Below are positions 1-7,473 of a DNA stretch of 19,389 nt, piece after piece. Numbering within the stretch: position 1 is the first letter of the stretch; each line of letters begins with the position of its first letter. Both the position numbers and the translations under genes were made by a program. The notes under the pieces are model-generated. The model saw nothing but the letters and a program-made list of their open reading frames with translations. It was not told the DNA's origin and made no database searches. Source of the stretch: Actinoallomurus sp045806665 (GTDB lineage: Bacteria; Actinomycetota; Actinomycetes; Streptosporangiales; Streptosporangiaceae); assembly GCA_045806665.1 (NCBI GenBank), contig JBJMIW010000057.1:1-19389 (forward strand), written 5' to 3'.

Positions 1-157
1 AGTCCGCGGAGTGCTGCTGCAGCCCCCACTCCCGTTCGGCGGGGGTCTCCGTCGAGGTGTACGTCGCGGGCAGCCTCCGCCGGACGACGTCGAGCGCGTC
101 CTCGGGCGCATCCACGGAAACGGTGCGCCCGTAGGCCCGCAGGACGAGTCGCGCCAC
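1..157 (-). CDS. Partial unknown protein, N-terminal 52 residues
   Basis: An open frame on the minus strand starts at a GTG at 157 and runs off the left edge. The visible peptide begins VARLVLRAYGRTVSVDAPED and continues with an Arg-rich helix-like stretch and an ERxW segment. Codons have strong G/C at third positions, which supports real coding. It lies 36 bp downstream of the argA-type gene on the same strand, so it is probably the next gene of that operon. I do not recognise the family with confidence; a short beta-strand plus helix start of this kind occurs in many actinobacterial hypothetical proteins. The ribosome binding site is weak, so the start is uncertain. Confidence 0.5.
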   Translation of the reverse strand, partial: MARLVLRAYGRTVSVDAPEDALDVVRRRLPATYTSTETPAEREWGLQQHSAD

Positions 158-193
158 GGCGCCAGGCTATGAGGTGCTGCGCACGGCCACGCG

Positions 194-697
194 TCAGAGG
201 TCGATGAGCATGCGGGTGTTGCCGAGGATGTTCGGCTTGACCCGGTCCAGGTCGAGGAACTCCGCAACGCCGTCGTCGTAGCTCCGCCGCAGCTCTTCGT
301 ACACCTCCGGCGCGACCGGAGTGCCCTTGATGGGCCGGAACCCGTGCCGGGCGAAGAACTCCACCTCGAACGTCAGGCAGAACACGCGGTGCACGCCGAG
401 CTCGCGCGCGGTGTCGAGGAGCCGCGCGACGATCCGATGCCCCACGCCGTGCCCGCGCCGGGAGGGATCTACGGCGACCGAACGGACCTCGGCGAGATCC
501 TCCCACATGACGTGCAGCGCGCCGCAGCCCACGACCTCACCGGCCCCCCGGTCCTCCGCGACCCAGAACTCCTGGACGTCCTCGAACAGCGTGACGGTCG
601 ACTTCTCCAGCAGCCGGCCCGGCCCGGAGTACAGGTCGATCAGCCGCCGGATGGCCCGGACGTCGGTGACTCGTGCACGGCGGATCGCTATCTCCAC
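194..697 (-). CDS. argA: N-acetylglutamate synthase (amino-acid N-acetyltransferase), GNAT type
   Basis: Single-domain GNAT enzyme of 167 aa that transfers acetyl from acetyl-CoA to the alpha-amino group of glutamate, the first step of arginine synthesis. It matches the short actinobacterial NAGS family (Mycobacterium Rv2747 type) rather than the kinase-fused E. coli ArgA. Diagnostic segments are LLEKSTVTLFEDVQEFWVAE near residues 30-49, VVGCGALHVMW near 55-65, the acetyl-CoA loop with RRGHGVGHRIV near 80-90, FFARHGF near 114-120, and a C-terminal GVAEFLDLDRVKPNILGNTR. The start is a GTG at 697; the upstream ribosome binding site is poor. It sits 33 bp downstream of a small LuxR-type gene and 36 bp upstream of the partial gene, all on the minus strand, so co-transcription is likely. 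The length is usual for the family and no key segment is missing. Confidence 0.93.
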   Translation of the reverse strand: MEIAIRRARVTDVRAIRRLIDLYSGPGRLLEKSTVTLFEDVQEFWVAEDRGAGEVVGCGALHVMWEDLAEVRSVAVDPSRRGHGVGHRIVARLLDTARELGVHRVFCLTFEVEFFARHGFRPIKGTPVAPEVYEELRRSYDDGVAEFLDLDRVKPNILGNTRMLIDL

Positions 698-730
698 AAA
701 CAGGGGACCCTAACCTGACGGGCCCACCGT

Positions 731-961
731 TCAGATCAGCTGCCGCCGCGCCGCCCACACGACGGCCTCGATGGGGGTGTTCACGTCGAGCCGGTCACAT
801 ATCGACCGCAGCCTCCTCCGCAAGGTGCGCGCGCTGAGTTCGAGTTTCCGCGCCGCCACATCTGCGGTGACACCTGTGGCGATCTGCGCGAGCAAGCGGA
901 GCTCATCCTCGTTCAGACGCGGATCGTCGATGCCACGGCGTGTGAGTGTGGCCTGTTCCAC
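731..961 (-). CDS. Small LuxR-type helix-turn-helix protein
   Basis: A 76-residue protein made almost wholly of a LuxR/FixJ-type C-terminal DNA-binding domain. LNEDELRLLAQIATGVT is the first helix pair. DVAARKLELSARTLRRRLRSICDRL is the turn and recognition helix, and VNTPIEAVVWAARRQLI is the closing helix. No receiver or ligand domain is present. I chose the GTG at 961 because a clear ribosome binding site (GAGGGAGGA) lies just upstream. The same frame stays open to 1201, but the added residues are low-complexity Pro/Ser/Arg sequence with no domain. It lies 33 bp upstream of the argA-type gene on the same strand. It probably acts as a stand-alone DNA-binding regulator; its targets cannot be read from sequence. 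Confidence 0.8.
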   Translation of the reverse strand: MEQATLTRRGIDDPRLNEDELRLLAQIATGVTADVAARKLELSARTLRRRLRSICDRLDVNTPIEAVVWAARRQLI

Positions 962-1250
962 TCCGTCCTCCCTCGTCCCGGGTGATGGCTGCGGGGATGC
1001 GGCGACGGCCGCATGGGCACGGGTAGGCAGGAGCGTGCTTGACCGGAGTTGGCCGCCCGTCCGCATGAGGATGCGCGACGCGGGAACTCCGGGTAACGAT
1101 TCATACGTTGGAGAGTTAAGCGGATACCTCGCCTCGGGTGCGCGAGGAAACGTCCCGGCGACGGTGCCGGGACCGATTTCGGCGTGTCCGGGTGGGGTCA
1201 TGTGTGCGCCCTCGCCCCCATCCCTTTCGCGCAGCGATCCGGCAAGATCG

Positions 1251-1262
1251 TGAATCGTTTCA
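1251..1262. promoter_or_regulatory. Possible LacI-family operator TGAATCGTTTCA
   Basis: TGAATCGTTTCA is a 12-bp inverted repeat with a central CG and one mismatched pair. This is the layout of LacI/GalR-family sites (compare the generic TGAAACGTTTCA). It lies 166 bp upstream of the chosen start of the adjacent LacI-type gene, so autoregulation is plausible. The distance is long for a repression site, and it could instead serve the LuxR side. Confidence 0.35.
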
Positions 1263-1346
1263 AGCTACGCTCCGCTCCGGAACGCTAAGCGGCCGTCTTC
1301 AGACCGTCAAGGGTTCGCATGTTACGCCGCGTAGATCCACGTATCC

Positions 1347-1356
1347 GTAGCGCTAC
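1347..1356. promoter_or_regulatory. Possible LacI-family operator GTAGCGCTAC
   Basis: GTAGCGCTAC is a perfect 10-bp palindrome with the AGCGCT core seen in actinobacterial LacI-family sites such as those of CebR. It lies 71 bp upstream of the regulator's start, where it would cover a promoter. A perfect 10-mer palindrome can occur by chance in GC-rich DNA, so confidence is limited. Confidence 0.35.
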
Positions 1357-1427
1357 ATAACACATCGGCCACAGTTGTTCACCCTCGTCGACCTGCGAAA
1401 ACCGCAAACACCGGGAAGGTGGAAGCG

Positions 1428-2423
1428 TTGACGCGCATCAGCATCCGAGATGTGGCGATACATGCGGGAGTCTCGGTGGGCACGGTTTCGAATGTCCTAA
1501 ATCGGCCAAATCTCGTGGCCGAAGCAACCCGCGAGCGCGTTCAGGCATCCATCGGCGAGCTCGGCTTCGTCCGCAACGAGACCGCCCGGCAGCTCCGGCA
1601 GGGGCGCGGCCACATCCTCGGCGTGGTCGTACCGAGCATGGCCAACCCGTACTTCACCGATGTCGGCCGCGCCGCCGAGGCGGCCATGAACGCGGACGGG
1701 TTCGACGCGCTCTGGTGCACAAGCGACGGATCGCCGGCCAAGGAACAGCGCTGTCTCGACTTCCTCGAGGAGCAGAACGTCTCAGGGGTGCTGATCAGCC
1801 CGCTGGGCCTCGGCGAGGATCGCATCTCCGAGCTGCACGGGCGCGGCCTCGCCGTGGTGCTCTTGGACCGGACCGGCGTCGACGTCTGCTCGGTGGGGGT
1901 CGACCACCGCGCGGGCGGGGCGCTCGCCGTCCACCGCCTGCTCGACCGGCGGCACCGCCGGCTCCTGTTCGTCACCGGCCCGCTCTCCGCGGGGCCGGTC
2001 CGGGAGCGCCACGAGGGAGCCGTACGCGCGGCGCGGGAGGCCGGGCTCGCCGAGCATGAGCTGACGACGTTCGAGCAGCCGGAGATGACCCCCGCCGCCG
2101 GGCGGGCGGCGGCGATGCGGCTGCTCACCCTGGACAACCTGCCGACCGGCGTCTTCTGCGCCAACGACCTGCTCGCGATCGGGCTGATCAACGAGCTCGT
2201 ACGGGCCGGGGTGAAGGTGCCCGCGGAGATCAGTGTCGTCGGCTACGACGACATCGACCTGGCCGCGACCGCCGTCGTGCCGCTGACGACCGTACGCCAG
2301 CCGCGCGAGGACCTGGGCCGCACCGCGACCGAGCTGGCGCTCGCGGAGACCGGCGACCCGGAGGGGCACGACCACCGGCAGGTCCTCCTGTCCCCCGAAC
2401 TCATCGTCCGCGAGTCCGCCTGA
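1428..2423 (+). CDS. LacI/GalR-family transcriptional regulator
   Basis: Sugar-responsive repressor of about 331 aa, the usual family length. The N-terminal HTH reads ISIRDVAIHAGVSVGTVSNV (about residues 4-23), followed by the hinge-helix region ETARQLRQGRGHILGVVVPS. A periplasmic-binding-protein-like sugar-binding and dimer domain fills the rest, with NPYFTDVGRAAEAA, GVFCANDLLAIGLINEL, ISVVGYDDIDLA and TTVRQP as family landmarks. I prefer the TTG at 1428: AAGGTGG sits 5 nt upstream of it, whereas the GTG at 1419 overlaps that site and has none of its own. It converges with the MsiK-type ATPase gene on a shared terminator. LacI regulators beside sugar ABC components usually control sugar uptake or glycoside use; the inducer is unknown. 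Confidence 0.92.
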   Translation: MTRISIRDVAIHAGVSVGTVSNVLNRPNLVAEATRERVQASIGELGFVRNETARQLRQGRGHILGVVVPSMANPYFTDVGRAAEAAMNADGFDALWCTSDGSPAKEQRCLDFLEEQNVSGVLISPLGLGEDRISELHGRGLAVVLLDRTGVDVCSVGVDHRAGGALAVHRLLDRRHRRLLFVTGPLSAGPVRERHEGAVRAAREAGLAEHELTTFEQPEMTPAAGRAAAMRLLTLDNLPTGVFCANDLLAIGLINELVRAGVKVPAEISVVGYDDIDLAATAVVPLTTVRQPREDLGRTATELALAETGDPEGHDHRQVLLSPELIVRESA

Positions 2424-2433
2424 GCGTAGGAGA

Positions 2434-2466
2434 AGGGCCTCCGCCCCCCGAAGGGGAGGAGGCCCT
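2434..2466. terminator. Bidirectional intrinsic terminator between lacI-type gene and ABC ATPase gene
   Basis: Arms AGGGCCTCC and GGAGGCCCT pair perfectly over 9 bp. Inside, CCCC pairs with GGGG across a 1-nt symmetric mismatch, leaving a short CCGAA-type loop. It sits in the 56-bp gap between the stop of the rightward lacI-type gene (2423) and the stop of the leftward ATPase gene (2480), so one hairpin can end both transcripts. There is no long T tract, which is normal in actinobacteria. Confidence 0.85.
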
Positions 2467-2479
2467 CACTGACGTGTCG

Positions 2480-3703
<1,224 letters not shown>

Positions 3704-3746
3704 AGGGGAATCCTCCGGAGATGCTCGACCGGTAAAAGTGTCCACA

Positions 3747-3776
3747 ACCATAACCAGTGTTCGCATATATGAACAA
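3747..3776 (-). promoter_or_regulatory. Candidate promoter for the msiK-type gene
   Basis: Read on the minus strand, TTGTTC (3776-3771) and TATGGT (3752-3747) are separated by 18 bp, a plausible vegetative -35/-10 pair. Transcription would begin some 35-40 nt upstream of the ATG at 3703. The -35 box is partial (4 of 6 to TTGACA), so this is a prediction. Confidence 0.4.
3759..3774. promoter_or_regulatory. Palindrome GTTCGCATATATGAAC in the msiK/iclR divergent region
   Basis: GTTC and GAAC arms flank an AT-rich centre (GTTCGCATATATGAAC; the four outer pairs and four central bases are symmetric). It overlaps the candidate -35 box and the -35/-10 spacer of the msiK-type promoter and lies 88 bp upstream of the iclR start. 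Position and form suit an operator for the adjacent IclR protein. The half-site order (GTTC...GAAC) is opposite to that of actinobacterial LexA boxes. Confidence 0.45.
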
Positions 3777-3862
3777 GATTTGAACGGGACTAAGCTGTTC
3801 CCTGGCTCCGGCGTGGTCGCCGGGCCGCGCGAGAGCGCAGGCCGGGTGCTCGGGAGGGGCTG

Positions 3863-4630
3863 ATGGACGCATCCGAAAGGACCGCGCCGGGCGTCAAGTC
3901 CGCGACGCGGACGGTCGCGCTGCTCGACTTCTTCGCCCGCCAGGGCGGCATGTACAGCCTGACCGAGATCCAGCAGGAGCTCGGCTATCCCAAGAGCAGC
4001 CTGTACGCCCTGCTGCGGACCCTCGTCCAGCTCGGCTGGGTGGAGACCGACCCCACCGGGACGCTGTACCGCATCGGCATGCGCGCCCTGCTCGTCGGCG
4101 CGTCGTACATCGACGGCGACCCCGTCGTCGGCATGGCCCACGAGACGCTCGACTGGCTCGCGGAGGCCACCGGCGAGACCGTCCACTTCGGCCGCCTCGA
4201 CGACCACGACGCCGTGTACCTCTCCTCCCGGCCGTCACGGCACAACCTCCGGCCGGTCATCCGCGTGGGCCGGCGCGTCCCCGCGTACAGCACCTCCCTC
4301 GGCAAGGCCCTGCTGGCCGACCGCCCCGATCCGGCGCTCCCCGCGGACCTCGAACGCCAGACCGAGCACACCATCACCGACCACGACCTGCTCCGCGCCG
4401 AGCTCCGCCGGACCCGCGAACGCGGCCACGCCGTCGATCGGGAGGAGAACAGCCCGGGCGTCTGCTGCTTCGGCGTCGCCCTACGGCTGCAGCGCCCCGC
4501 CCGAGACGCGATCAGCGTGTCGATCCCCGTCATCCGCCTCGACGACGGCCGCGAACGCGAGATCTCGGCGCTCCTGCTGCAGGCCCGCGAACGCATCGAG
4601 TACGCCGCGTACCACCTGATCCATCCCTGA
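3863..4630 (+). CDS. IclR-family transcriptional regulator
   Basis: A 255-residue regulator of normal IclR length. The N-terminal winged HTH covers about residues 10-75 (SATRTVALLDFFARQGGMYS, LTEIQQELGYPKSSLYALLRTL, then a wing with TGTLYRIG). The C-terminal effector-binding domain covers about 90-250, with ETLDWLAEATGETVHFGRLD, a VPAYSTSLGKALLAD segment, and RERGHAVDREENSPGVCCFGV, which is the usual IclR ligand-pocket stretch. The ATG at 3863 has GGGAGGGG just upstream. It diverges from the msiK-type gene, a common arrangement for a regulator and its target. The effector is unknown; IclR proteins bind small carbon metabolites. Confidence 0.92.
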   Translation: MDASERTAPGVKSATRTVALLDFFARQGGMYSLTEIQQELGYPKSSLYALLRTLVQLGWVETDPTGTLYRIGMRALLVGASYIDGDPVVGMAHETLDWLAEATGETVHFGRLDDHDAVYLSSRPSRHNLRPVIRVGRRVPAYSTSLGKALLADRPDPALPADLERQTEHTITDHDLLRAELRRTRERGHAVDREENSPGVCCFGVALRLQRPARDAISVSIPVIRLDDGREREISALLLQARERIEYAAYHLIHP

Positions 4631-4780
4631 CGGCGGCTGTCGCCTCCCGAACATGTACCTCTACCCACGCGGTTCAGGTAGTCAACCAGGTATTTTTCCC
4701 AGTTCCGTAGCGCAGGTCACTCGGCATGCTGGTGAATGAGAACGACTAGCACCCCCAGTGAAGAAGAAGGAAACCCCGCG
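4631..4780 (+). other. Spacer between iclR and the DUF5999 gene
   Basis: 150 bp with lower GC than its neighbours, including TATTTTT near 4690. It should hold the promoter of the DUF5999 gene, but I cannot pick convincing -35/-10 boxes. A weak GGCG/CGCC hairpin follows the iclR stop and may act as a terminator. Confidence 0.35.
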
Positions 4781-4975
4781 ATGTGCCAGCACCGTTCGCC
4801 GTGCCCACCGGCGAACGCTCCCGACCACGACGCGGCGCGTCTCGTCGCCTACCACCCCGAGCAGGGATGGGGGCTGCTCTGCAACGGTGTCATCGTGTTC
4901 GAGGACACCGGCGAACTGCTCCCCGACGGCCGCAGCGTCCCCATCCACCGAAATCTCATCGCCCGAGCTGCTTAG
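4781..4975 (+). CDS. DUF5999-family small protein
   Basis: A 64-residue protein starting MCQHRSPCPPANAPDHDAAR, with a central YHPEQGWGLLCNGVIVFED and a GELLPDGR tail. I recognise this as the small actinobacterial DUF5999 family, which is common in Streptomyces and relatives and has no assigned function. The ATG at 4781 has AGAAGGA about 8 nt upstream; an in-frame ATG at 4736 would add a low-complexity leader and has no better site. Cys and His residues cluster at the N-terminus (C2, H4, C8), which might bind a metal, but that is only a guess. It is followed by a strong hairpin and appears monocistronic. Confidence 0.82.
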   Translation: MCQHRSPCPPANAPDHDAARLVAYHPEQGWGLLCNGVIVFEDTGELLPDGRSVPIHRNLIARAA

Positions 4976-5007
4976 ACCACCATCGCCTGCGGATCAGTAA
5001 GAGAAAA

Positions 5008-5044
5008 CGGCCGCCACGGATCAAAAAGCGGTCCGAACCGGCCG
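5008..5044 (+). terminator. Probable terminator after the DUF5999 gene
   Basis: A two-part hairpin: outer CGGCCG/CGGCCG and inner CGGATC/GGTCCG (one G-U wobble), separated by a 3x3 internal loop, with an AAAAAGC apical loop. It begins 32 nt after the stop codon at 4975. There is no T tract. Confidence 0.5.
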
Positions 5045-5234
5045 CCCCCGCGTCAGGCGACCCCACTGACCCGCGGATCCCCCTGTGGGCGCCGGGGTCG
5101 ATATGCCACCGTGTCGGCCCTGGCGTTCACCCTGCCCGCTCGGTCCCGGCGCGCGCTCGCCGGCTCAGCCGTTCCGCGGCGGGCGTACGGCCGATCGCAA
5201 GGGCGCCCCGCGATCAGACCGGATCGGGCTTGGG
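5045..5234. other. Non-coding or decayed sequence
   Basis: GC-rich sequence with short overlapping open frames on both strands. None has a ribosome binding site and recognisable protein character. One plus-strand stretch from the GTG at 5111 has high G/C third positions, but it is short and unlike any family I know. It may be upstream debris of the acetyltransferase remnant that follows. Confidence 0.35.
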
Positions 5235-5432
5235 CTGGTACGCGCTCTAGCCGTCGGGGTACGCGCCGGCCGACGCGGCCGCCGATACGGCGCGGCCCGG
5301 ATGGACGCGCTGGAGCGGATCCTGCGCGGCGCCTACGAAGTGGGCGCGCTCGGCGTCTCCGACGGGGCCGTGCAGTTCTACCAAGGGCGGGGCTGGAAGC
5401 AGTGGCAGGGGTCGACCTCGGTGCTCGGTGTG
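5235..5432 (+). pseudogene. Remnant of an AAC(2')-like GNAT acetyltransferase
   Basis: The plus-strand frame encodes VRAGRRGRRYGAARMDALER, then ILRGAYEVGALGVSDGAVQF, then YQGRGWKQWQGSTSVLG. This follows the acetyl-CoA-binding and C-terminal part of aminoglycoside 2'-N-acetyltransferases of the AAC(2')-Ic kind: a basic R-G-x-G/A loop, a LLDAVEQVMRGAYQLGALS helix, and RRLYASRGWLPWHGPTSVL. The N-terminal half (about 100 residues) and the last 30-40 residues are missing. Homology stops near 5432, and the adjoining sequence reads better on the other strand. The piece is too short to be an active enzyme. The family call rests on remembered motif similarity. Confidence 0.55.
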
Positions 5433-5435
5433 GGG

Positions 5436-5534
5436 CCGGCTTGCGATCCGCCGGGCCTCGTTGGCGGTGTCTCCGGCATTGATCATCGCGTTCAGCTCCG
5501 CCAGGGAGCCCACCTCGTACGCCGCTGGTGAACC
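5436..5534 (-). pseudogene. Possible fragment of an IS21-type (IstA-like) transposase
   Basis: On the minus strand this reads YEVGSLAELNAMINAGDTAN followed by EARRIASR, with strong G/C third positions. The SLAELN...(A/D)...RRI..R pattern resembles the stretch near the C-terminus of IS21-family IstA-like transposases. Only about 33 residues are recognisable, with no DDE catalytic core, no IstB and no visible terminal repeats. It directly abuts the 3' break of the acetyltransferase remnant, so it may be the scar of an insertion. Identification is tentative. Confidence 0.3.
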
Positions 5535-5700
5535 TTGGGCGCAATGGCTTACAGCGAATATCTGGGGCGAGGTAGGCCAGGCCGTGCTGATGGTGCTGAA
5601 GGACGACGGAGCTCCGGAGTCCTTCAGCATTGTCCTCGACGACGTGCCGGTTCGTGAGACGCGTGTCGATGGCTGCTGGGATGCAAACATGGTGTTTTAA
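5535..5700 (+). pseudogene. Unidentified C-terminal protein fragment
   Basis: The plus-strand frame ends at the TAA at 5698-5700 and reads VLMVLKDDGAPESFSIVLDD followed by VPVRETRVDGCWDANMVF. It has the alternating hydrophobic character of a beta-rich domain and lower GC than its surroundings. Upstream it merges into the sequence antisense to the putative transposase scrap, so its own 5' part is missing. An ATG at 5588 could start a 37-residue peptide but lacks a ribosome binding site. I do not recognise the family. Confidence 0.3.
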
Positions 5701-6135
5701 CCCCGCTGATCAGGGAAAACGTTGCATAACCGTGAAGTCGCGGGGGCATGCGATCGGGTACGACCGCGTGTCAGGGACGCGCGGTCTGGGGCATAGACCC
5801 GGCCAGGCAGCAGCGGAGGATTGGGGGATCCCCGTGATGCTCTGGCCGCCTGGCGACCCGGCTGTGTAGCTGTCCACCCGGGTCGCGGGAAGGAGACGCC
5901 CGCAGCAGTCTGCTTTGGGGGAGGGAGACTGCTGCGGGCGTCCGTACTCCGCCCCCTTCCGCCCTCTTGCCCGGAGGGTCCGCAGCCGACAGGCGGCCCG
6001 GAGTGTCGGCCTCCCTTGTGGCGCTGTGGGAGGTGCGGGTGTATACCGAAAGCAGCAGGGAAGTCGCTCTGACCGGCTGTAAGCCATGGCGGCAGGTGGC
6101 GGTGACCGCGCCTAGCAGATTACAGATGAAAAGCC
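5701..6135. other. Gene-free stretch upstream of the phosphatase gene
   Basis: 435 bp with no convincing gene. Short frames (for example 5821-6072) are arginine/proline-rich and look spurious. The one strong element is the perfect inverted repeat at 5895-5942, listed separately. The promoter of the phosphatase gene should lie in the last 100 bp, but no clear boxes are visible. Confidence 0.4.
5895..5942. repeat. Perfect 17-bp inverted repeat (large hairpin)
   Basis: GACGCCCGCAGCAGTCT (5895-5911) and AGACTGCTGCGGGCGTC (5926-5942) are exact reverse complements around a 14-nt purine-rich loop (GCTTTGGGGGAGGG). Such a stem could be a strong terminator (the minus-strand side is followed by a pyrimidine run, TCTCCTTCCC), a recombination or transposon-end structure, or a small structured RNA. 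It lies 193 bp upstream of the phosphatase gene, and no active gene clearly reads into it. Confidence 0.75.
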
Positions 6136-7470
6136 ATGGACGGTGATGGATCCGTCGGTCTGGCGGTGGGTGAGCGGGTGCTGGCCGAGATGCTGCAGGC
6201 GGCGCAGAGGAGCCCGCCGATTCAGCTCGCCGATTTGGTGATGACCCATGCCCGGCGGCTGGGCGTCCGGCGCGTGGTGGTGTACCTGTCCGATCTGCAG
6301 GAGATGGTGCTCGTACCGCTGCCCTCCAACGCCGACGCCGACATCGACGATGCGGTGGATATGCGCGATCAGGGTGCGGGCGCCACCGTACGAGAGCCGC
6401 CCGGCATGGTGCGGATCGAGGGCACGGTGGCCGGGCTGGCCTACCGGAAGCTGACCGCGGTGACGGCCGAAGAAGGCGAGGCCGCGGGCGTTCTGACCGG
6501 AGCGGACGTCCCAGTGCGACACCGGGTGTGGCTGCCGCTGCTGGGTGGCGCCGGCCGGCTGGGCGTGCTGGAACTGTCTCTGGAGCATCTGGACGAGCAG
6601 GTGCTGCAGCGATGCCACCTGCTCGCCAAGATCGTCGCGTTGCTGGTCGTCAGCCGCGGCATCTACAGCGACGCCTTCGACCAGTTGCGCCGCCGCGAGC
6701 CGATGCGGCTGTCGGCCGAGATGGTCTGGGCGTTCATGCCCAGACAGACCTACGCCACCGAGGACGTCGTGGTCTCCGCCGCGGCCGAGCCCGCCTACCG
6801 GCTCGGCGGGGACGCCTTTGACTTCTCCAGCATCGGCCCCCTGGTCCACCTGTCGCTGTTCGACGCCGCCGGGCACGACCTGGTGGCCGGGCTGGTGGCG
6901 GCGGTGGGTCTGGCCTCCTGCCGTAACACCCGCCGTGCCGGCCGCGGCCTGGCCGACATCGCCATGCTCGCCGACGGCGCGATCCGCGAACACAGTTCAG
7001 ATTGGCGGTTCATGACCGGCCTGCTGGCGAACCTGGACACGGCGACCGGCCGGCTGGAGTGGGTCAACTGCGGCCACCCGCCCCCGCTGCTGATCCGCAA
7101 GAACAAGGTGATCAAGGAACTCGCGCGCAATCCCGACCCGCCCATGGGGCTGCTGGAAGGCGTGAGGCCGCACGTCCACCATGAGGCCCTGGAGCCGGGC
7201 GACCGTCTGCTGTGCTACACCGACGGCGTGATCGAGGCGCGGACCGCCGATGGTGACCTGTTCGGGGTGGACCGGCTGGCCGACACCATCATCCGGACCA
7301 CCGCGGCCGGCATGTCCACGCCCGAGGCGCTGCGCCGTCTCGTCCATGGCCTGCTCGAGCACGGCGGGTCGTTGACCGACGACGCCACCGTCCTGCTCGC
7401 CGAATGGCGGCCCGTCACCCCCGGCCAGAGCACGCTCCAGACACTGCCCACGGCGGCACCCAGCCTCTGA
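6136..7470 (+). CDS. GAF-SpoIIE (PP2C-type) serine/threonine phosphatase
   Basis: A 444-residue cytoplasmic phosphatase of the RsbU/SpoIIE kind. Residues 15-170 form a GAF-like sensor segment (LADLVMTHARRLGVRRVVVY, later VWLPLLGGAGRLGVLEL). Residues 190-425 form the PP2C/SpoIIE catalytic domain. Metal and family motifs are LGGDAFD (223-229), DAAGHD (243-248), NCGHPPPLL (311-319), YTDGVIEAR (361-369) and TDDATVLL (414-421). The metal-binding aspartates look intact. In actinobacteria such enzymes typically dephosphorylate anti-sigma-factor antagonists, but no STAS or anti-sigma kinase gene is in the window, so the partner is unknown. The ATG at 6136 lacks a good ribosome binding site; a start slightly downstream is possible. 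It is the only intact gene in a decayed stretch. Confidence 0.9.
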   Translation: MDGDGSVGLAVGERVLAEMLQAAQRSPPIQLADLVMTHARRLGVRRVVVYLSDLQEMVLVPLPSNADADIDDAVDMRDQGAGATVREPPGMVRIEGTVAGLAYRKLTAVTAEEGEAAGVLTGADVPVRHRVWLPLLGGAGRLGVLELSLEHLDEQVLQRCHLLAKIVALLVVSRGIYSDAFDQLRRREPMRLSAEMVWAFMPRQTYATEDVVVSAAAEPAYRLGGDAFDFSSIGPLVHLSLFDAAGHDLVAGLVAAVGLASCRNTRRAGRGLADIAMLADGAIREHSSDWRFMTGLLANLDTATGRLEWVNCGHPPPLLIRKNKVIKELARNPDPPMGLLEGVRPHVHHEALEPGDRLLCYTDGVIEARTADGDLFGVDRLADTIIRTTAAGMSTPEALRRLVHGLLEHGGSLTDDATVLLAEWRPVTPGQSTLQTLPTAAPSL

Positions 7471-7473
7471 GGT

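Larger units (their letters stand above)
962..1427. other. Intergenic region with divergent upstream sequences and possible operators
   Basis: This 466-bp stretch separates the leftward LuxR-type gene from the rightward lacI-type gene. Open frames on both strands here (for example 731-1201 extended, or 1138-1350) have unconvincing composition. The part nearest lacI is less GC-rich (ACATAACACATC and AAAACCGCAAACACC near 1355-1410), as expected for a promoter region. It holds two LacI-type palindromes listed separately (1251-1262 and 1347-1356). I see no RNA gene. Confidence 0.5.

Noticed and set aside
731..1201. The longer 156-aa form of the LuxR-type protein.
   Set aside because: The extra N-terminal 80 residues are low-complexity, while the internal GTG at 961 has an excellent ribosome binding site and gives a clean HTH protein.
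3759..3774. Reading GTTCGCATATATGAAC as a LexA/SOS box.
   Set aside because: Actinobacterial SOS boxes are GAAC-N4-GTTC; here the half-sites are in the opposite order with a longer spacer.
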